In this document: positions 1 to 6,436 of the stretch, in pieces
Position numbering within the stretch: position 1 is the stretch's first letter
Layout: each line of letters starts with the position of its first letter
Source of the DNA: Magnetovibrio sp.
Lineage (GTDB): Bacteria > Pseudomonadota > Alphaproteobacteria > Rhodospirillales > Magnetovibrionaceae
Assembly: GCA_016763255.1 (NCBI GenBank)
Contig: JAESUA010000314.1
Location: 1 to 10,490, forward strand
Length of the DNA: 10,490 nucleotides
Direction: 5' to 3'
Notes under the pieces: model-generated
Databases searched by the model: none
Told to the model about the DNA's origin: nothing
What the model saw: only the letters and a program-made list of their open reading frames with translations
Position numbers and translations under genes: made by a program

Positions 1-1
1 T

Positions 2-340
2 GGGCTGAAACGGGTGAGTTTTTTGCGTGAAAGCGCAGAAGATATGAAAGAGCGCTTGGATAGCCTGCGCGACCGTCCCATCGGCGAGTTACTCGACCGC
101 AAAGTTAAAGTCGCAAAACCCGACACCCCGCTGATCGATGCGCTGATGATGATTAAGGATAAGCAGTACGTGGTTCCGGTGATCGATGAGGATCATATGC
201 TGGTTGGGGCGATTTCGTTTTTTTCGGTGCTTTATGGCCTCAACGAAGCCTACGATCGTGAGACGGTGGAAAAACTTAAAAGTGCCGAACGTGGTGCGCG
301 CAAACTTGAAAAGGAACGCCAAAAGGGGGACGGGCAATGA
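2..340 (+). CDS. CBS-domain protein, 3' part (5' end probably outside window)
   Basis: The reading frame is open to the left edge, so the visible part is probably the C-terminal end of a longer protein. A GTG at 14 could serve as a start but has no ribosome-binding site in the few bases before it. About 112 codons are visible. A single CBS motif is recognisable, running from PIGELLDRKVKV through a helix (LIDALMMIKDK), a strand (YVVPVIDEDHMLVGAIS) and a closing helix. A charged Lys/Arg/Glu tail follows. CBS motifs normally work as pairs that bind adenine nucleotides and gate a partner enzyme or transporter, so a first CBS motif is expected upstream. The stop overlaps the start of the following permease gene (ATGA), which implies translational coupling and a shared function. 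Ligand and mechanism are unknown. The CBS call is firm; completeness is doubtful. Confidence 0.75.
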   Translation, partial: GLKRVSFLRESAEDMKERLDSLRDRPIGELLDRKVKVAKPDTPLIDALMMIKDKQYVVPVIDEDHMLVGAISFFSVLYGLNEAYDRETVEKLKSAERGARKLEKERQKGDGQ

Positions 341-1704
341 GCACTCAAGCTCCCGTAGAGGCGGTAACCCAGTCGATATCCCAGGCGGTGATGTTTGGCA
401 TGGATCCGCTGTGGCTCAGCACTATTTTATTGATTGTGGCCTATGTTGTGCTGCTCAGTGAAAAATTCAATCGCACCGTTGTTGCGTTGTTGGGTGGCGG
501 TCTGGTGATCATCACCGGCTTGGTATCGCAATCCCAAGCCATCGATGCGATTGATTTCAACACCATCGCGCTTTTAACCGGCATGATGATCATCGTCGCC
601 ATCACCCGCACATCGGGGGTGTTTGAATTTGTCGCTATTTGGTCGGCTAAAAAGGTCAAAGCCGACCCCATGGGCATTTTGATCGTGCTGTCTATTGTCA
701 CGGCGGTGTTTTCGGCGTTCCTCGATAATCTCACCACCGTTTTATTGGTGGTGCCGGTGGCGTTGCTGATCGTTGAAAAACTAGATGTCTCTCCGTATCC
801 GTTTTTGATTTCGCAAATTATCGCCTCCAACGTCGGCGGCACCGCGACCTTGATTGGCGATCCGCCGAACATTTTGATCGGCTCGGCCACGGGGCTGAGC
901 TTCATGCAGTTCATCACCAACTTAGGCCCGGTGGCGCTGGTGATACTAATTGTGATGGTGCCCATTTTCAAATGGCTATGGGCCGATGAATTGGTGGCGA
1001 CGGATAAAAAACGCGAAAGCATTATGCGATTTCGCGAAGCAGATTCCATCACCGACATGCGCCTTTTGGTGATGTCGTTGGGGGTTTTGGTCCTGGTCAT
1101 CGCGGGGTTCATCATCGGCGAGCACTATCACATTCCGCCCGGCACCGTGGCGATGTTCGGGGCGGCGCTATTGTTGCTGATCACTTCGTTCGGCTTGAGC
1201 GCGGAAGAGCAATCCGAAAGGCTGCACCATGCGCTGATCGAAGTGGAGTGGGCGGCGCTGCTGTTTTTCATCGGCCTGTTCATCATCGTTGCCGGGGTGG
1301 AGCATGCCGGGCTGTTGACTATTCTCGGTGCCAAGATGATGGCGCTCACCGGTGGTGATCCGGCGATGACGGCGATTGCTACCTTATGGCTGTCGGCGAT
1401 TGTATCGGCGGTGGTCGACAATATACCGTTTGTCGCCACCATGATCCCGTTGGTGGAAAGTATGGAAGCTGGCCTCGGTGGCAAGGATGCATTGGAACCG
1501 GTGTGGTGGTCGCTGGCCTTGGGTGCCTGTCTGGGTGGAAATGGATCCCTGGTGGGGGCCGCGGCCAACGTCATGGTGTCGGGTATGAGCGAACGTGCCG
1601 GATATCCCATCAGCTTTATGCGGTTCCTCAAATATGGGTTGCCGTTGATGTTGCTGAGTGTCGCCATCGCCAATGTGTATGTCTATTGGCGCTACTTTAT
1701 GTAA
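337..1704 (+). CDS. ArsB/NhaD-superfamily (SLC13-like) ion permease
   Basis: A 455-residue polytopic inner-membrane protein with about 11-12 hydrophobic segments. It shows the pseudo-symmetric two-half layout of the ion transporter superfamily. The first half has FLDNLTTVLLVVP (residues 128-140) followed by GGTATLIGDPPNI (167-179). The second half repeats this as VVDNIPFVATMIP (359-371) followed by GGNGSLVGAAANV (400-412). Paired DN motifs and Gly-rich re-entrant loops occur in NhaD Na+/H+ antiporters, the P-protein/YfbS-like permeases and, more distantly, ArsB. The substrate cannot be read from sequence: Na+/H+ exchange, an organic or inorganic anion, or arsenite are all possible, and no ars genes are nearby to support arsenite. 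The ATG at 337 is supported by an AGGGGG ribosome-binding site about 7 bases upstream. The gene overlaps the CBS gene by four bases. Family call is strong; specificity is open. Confidence 0.88.
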   Translation: MSTQAPVEAVTQSISQAVMFGMDPLWLSTILLIVAYVVLLSEKFNRTVVALLGGGLVIITGLVSQSQAIDAIDFNTIALLTGMMIIVAITRTSGVFEFVAIWSAKKVKADPMGILIVLSIVTAVFSAFLDNLTTVLLVVPVALLIVEKLDVSPYPFLISQIIASNVGGTATLIGDPPNILIGSATGLSFMQFITNLGPVALVILIVMVPIFKWLWADELVATDKKRESIMRFREADSITDMRLLVMSLGVLVLVIAGFIIGEHYHIPPGTVAMFGAALLLLITSFGLSAEEQSERLHHALIEVEWAALLFFIGLFIIVAGVEHAGLLTILGAKMMALTGGDPAMTAIATLWLSAIVSAVVDNIPFVATMIPLVESMEAGLGGKDALEPVWWSLALGACLGGNGSLVGAAANVMVSGMSERAGYPISFMRFLKYGLPLMLLSVAIANVYVYWRYFM

Positions 1705-1774
1705 GATTTACAGCATCGGATAATTTTTTATGTTGCCTTGACCGCGTACCTTGACCCGAAAGGAATTGGGGGGG

Positions 1775-1808
1775 ATGCTCCGCTCCAGGGGGATTGAATT
1801 TGGAGCAT
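1775..1808 (+). promoter_or_regulatory. Inverted repeat overlapping the kinase ribosome-binding site
   Basis: ATGCTCC at 1775-1781 is the exact reverse complement of GGAGCAT at 1802-1808, separated by 20 bases. The right arm contains GGAG, the best Shine-Dalgarno candidate for the kinase start at 1816 (10 bases between). In RNA the repeat could fold into a 7-bp hairpin hiding the ribosome-binding site. In DNA it could be an operator with two half-sites. Both roles are inference; the repeat itself is seen directly. Confidence 0.35.
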
Positions 1809-1815
1809 TAAGGCA

Positions 1816-3294
1816 ATGGATTTTCGTCCGGTTAGCCGGTTGACGGGCATTTATGGCGTCGCCATATTGGTTGCGGTGGTTTGGACATCTCTGGTATCGG
1901 GTTCCTTGGTGTGGAACATGCACAGTGAAAAACTCCAAACTCTTGCCTTGGCGACCAAGGAAGCCCGATCTCATTTCAATAAGGATAATTCCCTGCGGCT
2001 TTGGGCGGCGTCTCATGGTGGCGTTTATGTACCGGCGAGTGAACGCACGCCCCCCAATCCAATGCTGTCACATATCCCTGAACGCGACATCACAACGCCA
2101 TCGGGCAAAAAACTGACGTTGATGAATCCGGCTTACGTTATGCGTCAGATGATGAACGACTTTTCCAAAAAATATGGCGTTAAAGGTAAGATCACGACCT
2201 TTCCAGACAAACTGTTCAATCCCAACAATGCGCCGGATGATTGGGAACTCCAGGCCTTGGTGAACTTTGAGGGTGGCCTGACAGAGGCTCTGGAACTGAC
2301 AAATATTGACGGCCGTGGGTTTATGCGCCTGATGCGTCCGTTGCATATCGAAAAATCCTGTCTGAAATGCCATGCCCATCAGGGTTACAAAGTCGGCGAG
2401 TTGCGCGGCGGTGTCAGTGTGTCTGTGCCGATGGCCGATTATTATGTCCAAGCGCGCAAGTACAATCAGATCACCTCCGCATCGCATGCGCTCATTTGGC
2501 TGCTGGGATTTGTTGGTATCGTCGTGGTGGCGCGCAAAAGCCGCGCCGCGACCTTGGATTTGCTGGAAACAAAGGAAGTTGCCATTGCCGCCAGCAATGC
2601 GAAAACGGACTTTCTTGCCAACATGAGCCACGAATTACGCACCCCGTTGAATGCCATCATCGGCTTTTCCCAAATGGTTGGGAGCGAGGTTTATGGCTCT
2701 GTCGGTGGCGATAAAAACAAGGAATACCTGCGTGATATTCAGTTGTCGGGTGAACACCTGCTGAATGTGATCAATGATATTTTGGATGTGGCGCGCATTG
2801 AAACTGGCGAGTTGGATTATGTGGACGGGCGCGTGAATATTCGCGACATCATTGTAACGTGCGTGCGTTTGGAAACGGCGCAGGCGCTGCAGACCGGTTT
2901 GACGATTGGCGCGGATCTACCCGATGATCTGCCTTGCGTGATCGCCGATGTTACCAGGATTAAGCAAATCTTGCTCAATTTGGTGTCCAATTCGATCAAG
3001 TTCACGCCGCCGGGCGGAAGCATTCAAATTGAGGCCCATGTGAACGCCGAAGGTGATCTTTTGGTCAGCGTGATGGATTCTGGCATCGGCATGAAGGGAT
3101 CGGATATCCCCAAGGTCCTGGAACCATTTGTGCAGGTGGAAAATATCATGACTCGTTCGCATCGTGGCAGTGGCTTGGGCCTTTCCATGTCACGGCGTTT
3201 GAGTGAACTGCATGAAGGTACGTTGGAGATCAAAAGTGAACGTGGCGTCGGCACCACAGTGACGATCATGTTCCCCAAAAAACGCATTGTTTAA
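1816..3294 (+). CDS. Membrane sensor histidine kinase with c-type haem DUF3365/Tll0287-like sensor domain
   Basis: 492 residues. A transmembrane helix at about 12-33 is followed by an extracytoplasmic domain to about 220, a second helix at about 222-240, then the cytoplasmic kinase. The sensor domain resembles DUF3365/Tll0287: the conserved stretch FMRLMRPLHIEKSCLKCH ends in a CxxCH haem-attachment motif (C182, C185, H186), followed by GELRGGVSVSVPM. Covalent haem would make it a redox, oxygen or NO-type sensor; the ligand is inference. The kinase core is complete: HisKA with the phospho-acceptor H272 (NMSHELRTPLNAIIGF), N box (NLVSNSIKFT, 388-397), G1 (DSGIGM, 421-426), F box around 438 and G2 (GSGLGL, 451-456). 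There is no receiver domain and no adjacent response regulator, so it is an orphan kinase here. ATG 1816 is preceded by GGAG at 1802 and AAGG closer in. The gene converges with the NTF2-fold gene, 23 bases between stops. Confidence 0.9.
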   Translation: MDFRPVSRLTGIYGVAILVAVVWTSLVSGSLVWNMHSEKLQTLALATKEARSHFNKDNSLRLWAASHGGVYVPASERTPPNPMLSHIPERDITTPSGKKLTLMNPAYVMRQMMNDFSKKYGVKGKITTFPDKLFNPNNAPDDWELQALVNFEGGLTEALELTNIDGRGFMRLMRPLHIEKSCLKCHAHQGYKVGELRGGVSVSVPMADYYVQARKYNQITSASHALIWLLGFVGIVVVARKSRAATLDLLETKEVAIAASNAKTDFLANMSHELRTPLNAIIGFSQMVGSEVYGSVGGDKNKEYLRDIQLSGEHLLNVINDILDVARIETGELDYVDGRVNIRDIIVTCVRLETAQALQTGLTIGADLPDDLPCVIADVTRIKQILLNLVSNSIKFTPPGGSIQIEAHVNAEGDLLVSVMDSGIGMKGSDIPKVLEPFVQVENIMTRSHRGSGLGLSMSRRLSELHEGTLEIKSERGVGTTVTIMFPKKRIV

Positions 3295-3317
3295 TGCAAG
3301 TGGGGATGTGAGCTTTG

Positions 3318-3722
3318 TCAGTTGGCTTTGGGAGCCGCAGGTTCTTGCGACGGCGCGGCGGCAGGGCACAACCCGGATTGATGGTGGGTCATCTTCCACA
3401 CACCGTTATCGCGCCTGAAAATATTGGTGGCGGTGAGCACGTTGTCGCCGATGCGTTCCAAGCAAGTGACCCAACCACTATCTTGGTTGAGCATCGCCGT
3501 CGCATCATGAGACATAATGCCTTCGGTCTGGCTGTTGCCCAAGATCATTTGCCAGCTTTCGATGACGTTGTCGCGACCCAGCAAGATTGGTCCGCCGGGG
3601 TGAATGCAAGAAACCGCAACGTCGTGCGCCCACAACTCATCCATCGCCTCAATGTCGCCAGTTGCGAAGGCAACGTAGAAGGTGTCGTTGGCGAAAAGTA
3701 GGGTGGCTTCTAGCTGATCCAT
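3318..3722 (-). CDS. NTF2/SnoaL-fold protein of unknown function
   Basis: 134 residues, matching the usual size of the small cone-shaped NTF2-like (SnoaL/DUF4440-type) domain. The N-terminal helix with AFATGDIEAMDELWAHD (about 18-34), the strand with CIHPGGPILLGRDNVIESW (about 39-57) and the late strands NIFRRDNGVWKMTHHQSG (100-117) are typical of this superfamily, which includes small enzymes, ligand binders and proteins without known activity. A Pro/Ala-rich tail follows residue 119. No signal peptide or transmembrane helix is seen, so it is probably cytosolic. It is the last gene of the minus-strand run, starting 7 bases after the mlaF stop, so it is probably co-transcribed with mlaEF. The Shine-Dalgarno (AAGGG) is rather far, about 12 bases from the ATG. 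A link with lipid transport is only suggested by position. Confidence 0.75.
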   Translation of the reverse strand: MDQLEATLLFANDTFYVAFATGDIEAMDELWAHDVAVSCIHPGGPILLGRDNVIESWQMILGNSQTEGIMSHDATAMLNQDSGWVTCLERIGDNVLTATNIFRRDNGVWKMTHHQSGLCPAAAPSQEPAAPKAN

Positions 3723-3729
3723 AAAATTT

Positions 3730-4503
3730 CTAAGCCCTTATCGCCATTTGAATGGGACCTTCGGCGCGGCCGTTGATGAATTGATCGACATGTTCGTTGC
3801 CGGAGTTATCGATGTCTTCCACCGGGCCTTGCCAGATGATTTTACCTTCGTAAAGCATCGCGATGCGGTTGGCGATTTTGCGTGCCGAAGCCATGTCGTG
3901 GGTGATCGACAACGCCGTCGCGCCAACTTCGCGGGTTACCTTGACGATCAAATCGTTGATCACATCAGCCATGATCGGATCCAAACCGGTGGTTGGTTCA
4001 TCAAAGAAAATGATTTCCGGATCGGACGCAATCGCGCGTGCCAGGCCGACGCGTTTTTGCATGCCGCCGGATAATTGAGACGGCATCAAATCGGCGACGT
4101 CGGCGTTCATGCCGACCATGGCAAGTTTATCGATCGCGATGTAATGGGCTTGCTCACGGGTACAGCGTTTTTCCGCCAGCAGGCCGAAGGTAACATTTTC
4201 CCACACCGGCAAGCTGTCGAACAATGCAGCACCCTGAAACAGCATGCCGAATTTTTGATTGACGCGTTCGCGAGCGGATGTGCCCATGCCGATGACGTCT
4301 TCGCCATCGACTTTAATGGAGCCTTGATCCGGGGTCAGCAGGCCGAGGATGGATTTGAGCAACACCGATTTTCCGGTGCCCGAACCGCCGATGATAACAA
4401 CGCTTTCGCCGACCCCGACATCAAGGTCGATACCGTCCAATACCACCTTGTTGCCGAACGCCTTGGCGACGTTGCGAAGTTGAATTTTTGGCTGACTGGT
4501 CAT
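3730..4503 (-). CDS. mlaF: MlaF-type phospholipid ABC transporter ATP-binding protein
   Basis: 257 residues; ATPase subunit of the Mla/MCE-type ABC transporter that moves phospholipids between the inner and outer membranes. Motifs in order (residues from the chosen start): Walker A GGSGTGKS (39-46), Q loop in MLFQGAALFDSL (Q90), signature LSGGMQKR (144-151), Walker B IIFFDEPT with catalytic E169, D loop in GLDP, and H-loop His202 in SITHDM. The LFQGAALFDSLPVWENV stretch and the tail DQFINGRAEGPI are characteristic of MlaF rather than of general importers. The start at 4503 was chosen because an AAGGGGG ribosome-binding site lies 9 bases upstream and it clears the mlaE stop. A further upstream in-frame ATG at 4560 would add 19 unlikely residues inside mlaE. 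It lies 14 bases after mlaE. No mlaD, mlaC or mlaB gene is adjacent. Confidence 0.9.
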   Translation of the reverse strand: MTSQPKIQLRNVAKAFGNKVVLDGIDLDVGVGESVVIIGGSGTGKSVLLKSILGLLTPDQGSIKVDGEDVIGMGTSARERVNQKFGMLFQGAALFDSLPVWENVTFGLLAEKRCTREQAHYIAIDKLAMVGMNADVADLMPSQLSGGMQKRVGLARAIASDPEIIFFDEPTTGLDPIMADVINDLIVKVTREVGATALSITHDMASARKIANRIAMLYEGKIIWQGPVEDIDNSGNEHVDQFINGRAEGPIQMAIRA

Positions 4504-4517
4504 GTGTATCGGCCCCC

Positions 4518-5291
4518 TTACTTCGCAAAAAACATTTCGGTGATGATGTAATCGGAACACAATATCAGAATACTGGCCGAGACCACCGCGTTGGTGGTGG
4601 CCCGGCCCACGCCCTGTGCACCGCCCTTGGAGTTGTAGCCGTGATAACAGCCCATCAGGGTGACGATAAAGCCGAACACGGCGGCCTTCACCAGACCTGA
4701 ATTGATGTCTTCGGCGGTGAGGAAATTCCAGGTGTTTTGCAGGTAGTTGGCGGGGTTGAAGCCGAGCTTGTAAACCGCCACCACATAACCGCCGAACACG
4801 CCGATGATGTCAGCCGCCAATACCAGCAGAGGGAACATGGTGATGCCGGCAATCAGGCGCGGCGCGACCAGGTACTTCATCGGGTTGGTGGACAGAGTGG
4901 TCAATGCGTCGATCTGTTCGGTGACCCGCATGGTGCCGATTTCGGCGGCCAAACTCGCGCCGATGCGCCCGGCAACCATCAGTCCGGCCAACACCGGCCC
5001 CAATTCACGGGTGATCGTCAACACCACCACGTTGGCGATGGCACCTTCAGCGGAAAACCGCGAAAACCCTGTGTAACTTTGCAGTGCTAAAATCATGCCG
5101 GTAAACAGCGCGGTCATGCCCACCACGGGCAGCGAGTAATAACCGATGTCGATCATCTGACGGACAATGATGCGCGGATAATAGGGCGCGCGTACGGCGT
5201 GGCTAAGGCCCACCATCATGAACGTGATCAGACGTCCGGTGGTGGCCAAAAAATTCAGAAATACGCGCCCGATGGCCTGTACAGGGTTCAT
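4518..5291 (-). CDS. mlaE: MlaE-family ABC transporter permease
   Basis: 257-residue inner-membrane permease of the MlaE/YrbE family (about 260 residues is usual). The N-terminal amphipathic interface helix (about 5-30) is followed by several transmembrane helices. The family-defining stretch spans residues about 96-130, with ELGPVLAGLMVAGRIGAS and then EIGTMRVTEQIDAL, which is the coupling region that contacts MlaF. The C-terminal part contains GCYHGYNSKGGAQGVGRATT and then SDYIITEMFF, also typical of the family. Together with MlaF it would form the ATP-driven core of an envelope lipid transporter. It starts 8 bases after the alr stop; a GGAGAG stretch at the end of alr could act as its ribosome-binding site. 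The periplasmic MCE subunit MlaD must be encoded elsewhere if this follows the standard complex. Confidence 0.9.
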   Translation of the reverse strand: MNPVQAIGRVFLNFLATTGRLITFMMVGLSHAVRAPYYPRIIVRQMIDIGYYSLPVVGMTALFTGMILALQSYTGFSRFSAEGAIANVVVLTITRELGPVLAGLMVAGRIGASLAAEIGTMRVTEQIDALTTLSTNPMKYLVAPRLIAGITMFPLLVLAADIIGVFGGYVVAVYKLGFNPANYLQNTWNFLTAEDINSGLVKAAVFGFIVTLMGCYHGYNSKGGAQGVGRATTNAVVSASILILCSDYIITEMFFAK

Positions 5292-5299
5292 GAACTATT

Positions 5300-6436
5300 T
5301 CACTCTCCGCCAACATAAATGCGATGATAGCGCGCACCTAAGCTGGTCAAAATCTCATAACCGATCGTGCCTGCGCGTTCGGCCACATCGTCGACCGGGT
5401 TGTTGGGTCCGATCAAATCGGCCAACATGCCCGGACGGCTTAATTCTTCAGGTACACCGGACACATCCAAAGTGATGAGATCCATGGATACCCGGCCCAC
5501 GACCGGGGCCTTGTATTGACCGATATAGGCCATCCCCGAATTGGACAAGGTGCGATGGTACCCGTCCGCGTAACCCAAGGAAACCGTTGCTATTCGCTGC
5601 GGCTCCTGGGCACAATATGTGGCACCGTAGCCCACGGTTTGGGGGGTGTCAATTGTCCGCACCTGAAGGATTTTTCCTTGCAAACGAACCACTTGAGCCA
5701 TGGGGTTGGGCTTGTCCGGGGTTGGGTTGACACCATACAACGCCGCCCCCGCTCGGTTCACATCGAAGTGAAACTCAGATCCTAAATGGATGCCCGATGA
5801 ATTGGCCAGCGAAGCTCGGGCCCGGGGCAGGTGGTCCAAGGCGCGTTTGAAGGCGGTGAGTTGTGCGCTGTTTACGGGATCTGCGACATCTTCTGCGGCG
5901 ACCAAATGGCTGAGGATCAGATCGATTTTGAGGTGTCCTAATAGAGCCGGAGTGTCGATCAGCGTTTGCAGTTCATCGTCGGGCAGGCCCAGACGCGCCA
6001 TGCCGGTGTCGATGTGAAGGTCACAGGCCAAAGCCTCGCCCATGGTGGTGTAATACTCACTCCAAGCCTTGATATCGGCCAAAGAATTGAGCACCGGGGT
6101 GAGGGCATTTTCGCTAAAGTCGCGCTCAGTCCCAGCCACAAAACCATTGAAGATGTGGATCGCCGGGCCTGATCCCAATGCTTCACGTAGCTTGACGCCT
6201 TCGTCGATGGCGGCGACACAAAAGGTCGTGCAACCGGCATTTTGTAATGCCTTGGCGGCACGCACCATGTCCAGGCCATAGGCCCCGGCCTTGACCACTG
6301 CGGCGGTGGTGGAATTGGGTGCCAGCGCCGCACAGGTGCGCCAATTGGCTTGCAGGGCGTCGAGATCGATGGTGAGCAAGGCGCCTGCACGCAGCGCTTC
6401 TGGTGTGTTGGTGGTGATTTCAGCTCGGTGGCTCAA
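5300..6436 (-). CDS. alr: Alanine racemase (PLP-dependent)
   Basis: Interconverts L- and D-alanine in the cytosol, supplying D-Ala for peptidoglycan. From the chosen start it has 378 residues, the normal family length. The PLP lysine is K49 in AVVKAGAYGLD; many relatives have N or D where this protein has G51. The catalytic tyrosine is Y270 in TVGYGATY. Other conserved parts are HIDTGMARLG (141-150), NRAGAALYGVNP (227-238), SLGYADGYHR (286-295), VGRVSMDL (313-320) and the end EILTSLGARYHRIY. The frame stays open far into dnaB, but residues there are Arg-rich shadow sequence. The only start that fits is a TTG at 6436 overlapping the dnaB stop (TTGA), with GAAGG about 9 bases upstream. A non-standard start further in cannot be excluded. 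Operon position between dnaB and mlaE is clear. radA, often a neighbour of dnaB-alr, is absent here. Confidence 0.93.
   Translation of the reverse strand: MSHRAEITTNTPEALRAGALLTIDLDALQANWRTCAALAPNSTTAAVVKAGAYGLDMVRAAKALQNAGCTTFCVAAIDEGVKLREALGSGPAIHIFNGFVAGTERDFSENALTPVLNSLADIKAWSEYYTTMGEALACDLHIDTGMARLGLPDDELQTLIDTPALLGHLKIDLILSHLVAAEDVADPVNSAQLTAFKRALDHLPRARASLANSSGIHLGSEFHFDVNRAGAALYGVNPTPDKPNPMAQVVRLQGKILQVRTIDTPQTVGYGATYCAQEPQRIATVSLGYADGYHRTLSNSGMAYIGQYKAPVVGRVSMDLITLDVSGVPEELSRPGMLADLIGPNNPVDDVAERAGTIGYEILTSLGARYHRIYVGGE

Noticed and set aside
441..1115. Long open frame (224 codons) on the minus strand inside the permease gene.
   Set aside because: It lies fully antisense to a clear transporter gene, has Ser/Thr/Met-rich composition and no recognisable domain; it is a shadow of the real gene.
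337..1704. Calling the permease an arsenite pump (ArsB).
   Set aside because: The superfamily fits but no arsenic genes are near, and the DN/GGT motif pattern is shared by NhaD and P-protein-like permeases.
1738..1756. Two TTGACC motifs as possible -35 boxes for the kinase gene.
   Set aside because: No acceptable -10 box lies at 16-18 bases from either, so no promoter is claimed.
3295..3317. Possible shared terminator between the convergent kinase and NTF2-fold genes.
   Set aside because: The 23 bases show no inverted repeat or T-run.
4504..4560. Upstream extension of mlaF to an ATG at 4560.
   Set aside because: It would overlap mlaE and add residues unlike the family; the ATG at 4503 has a good ribosome-binding site.
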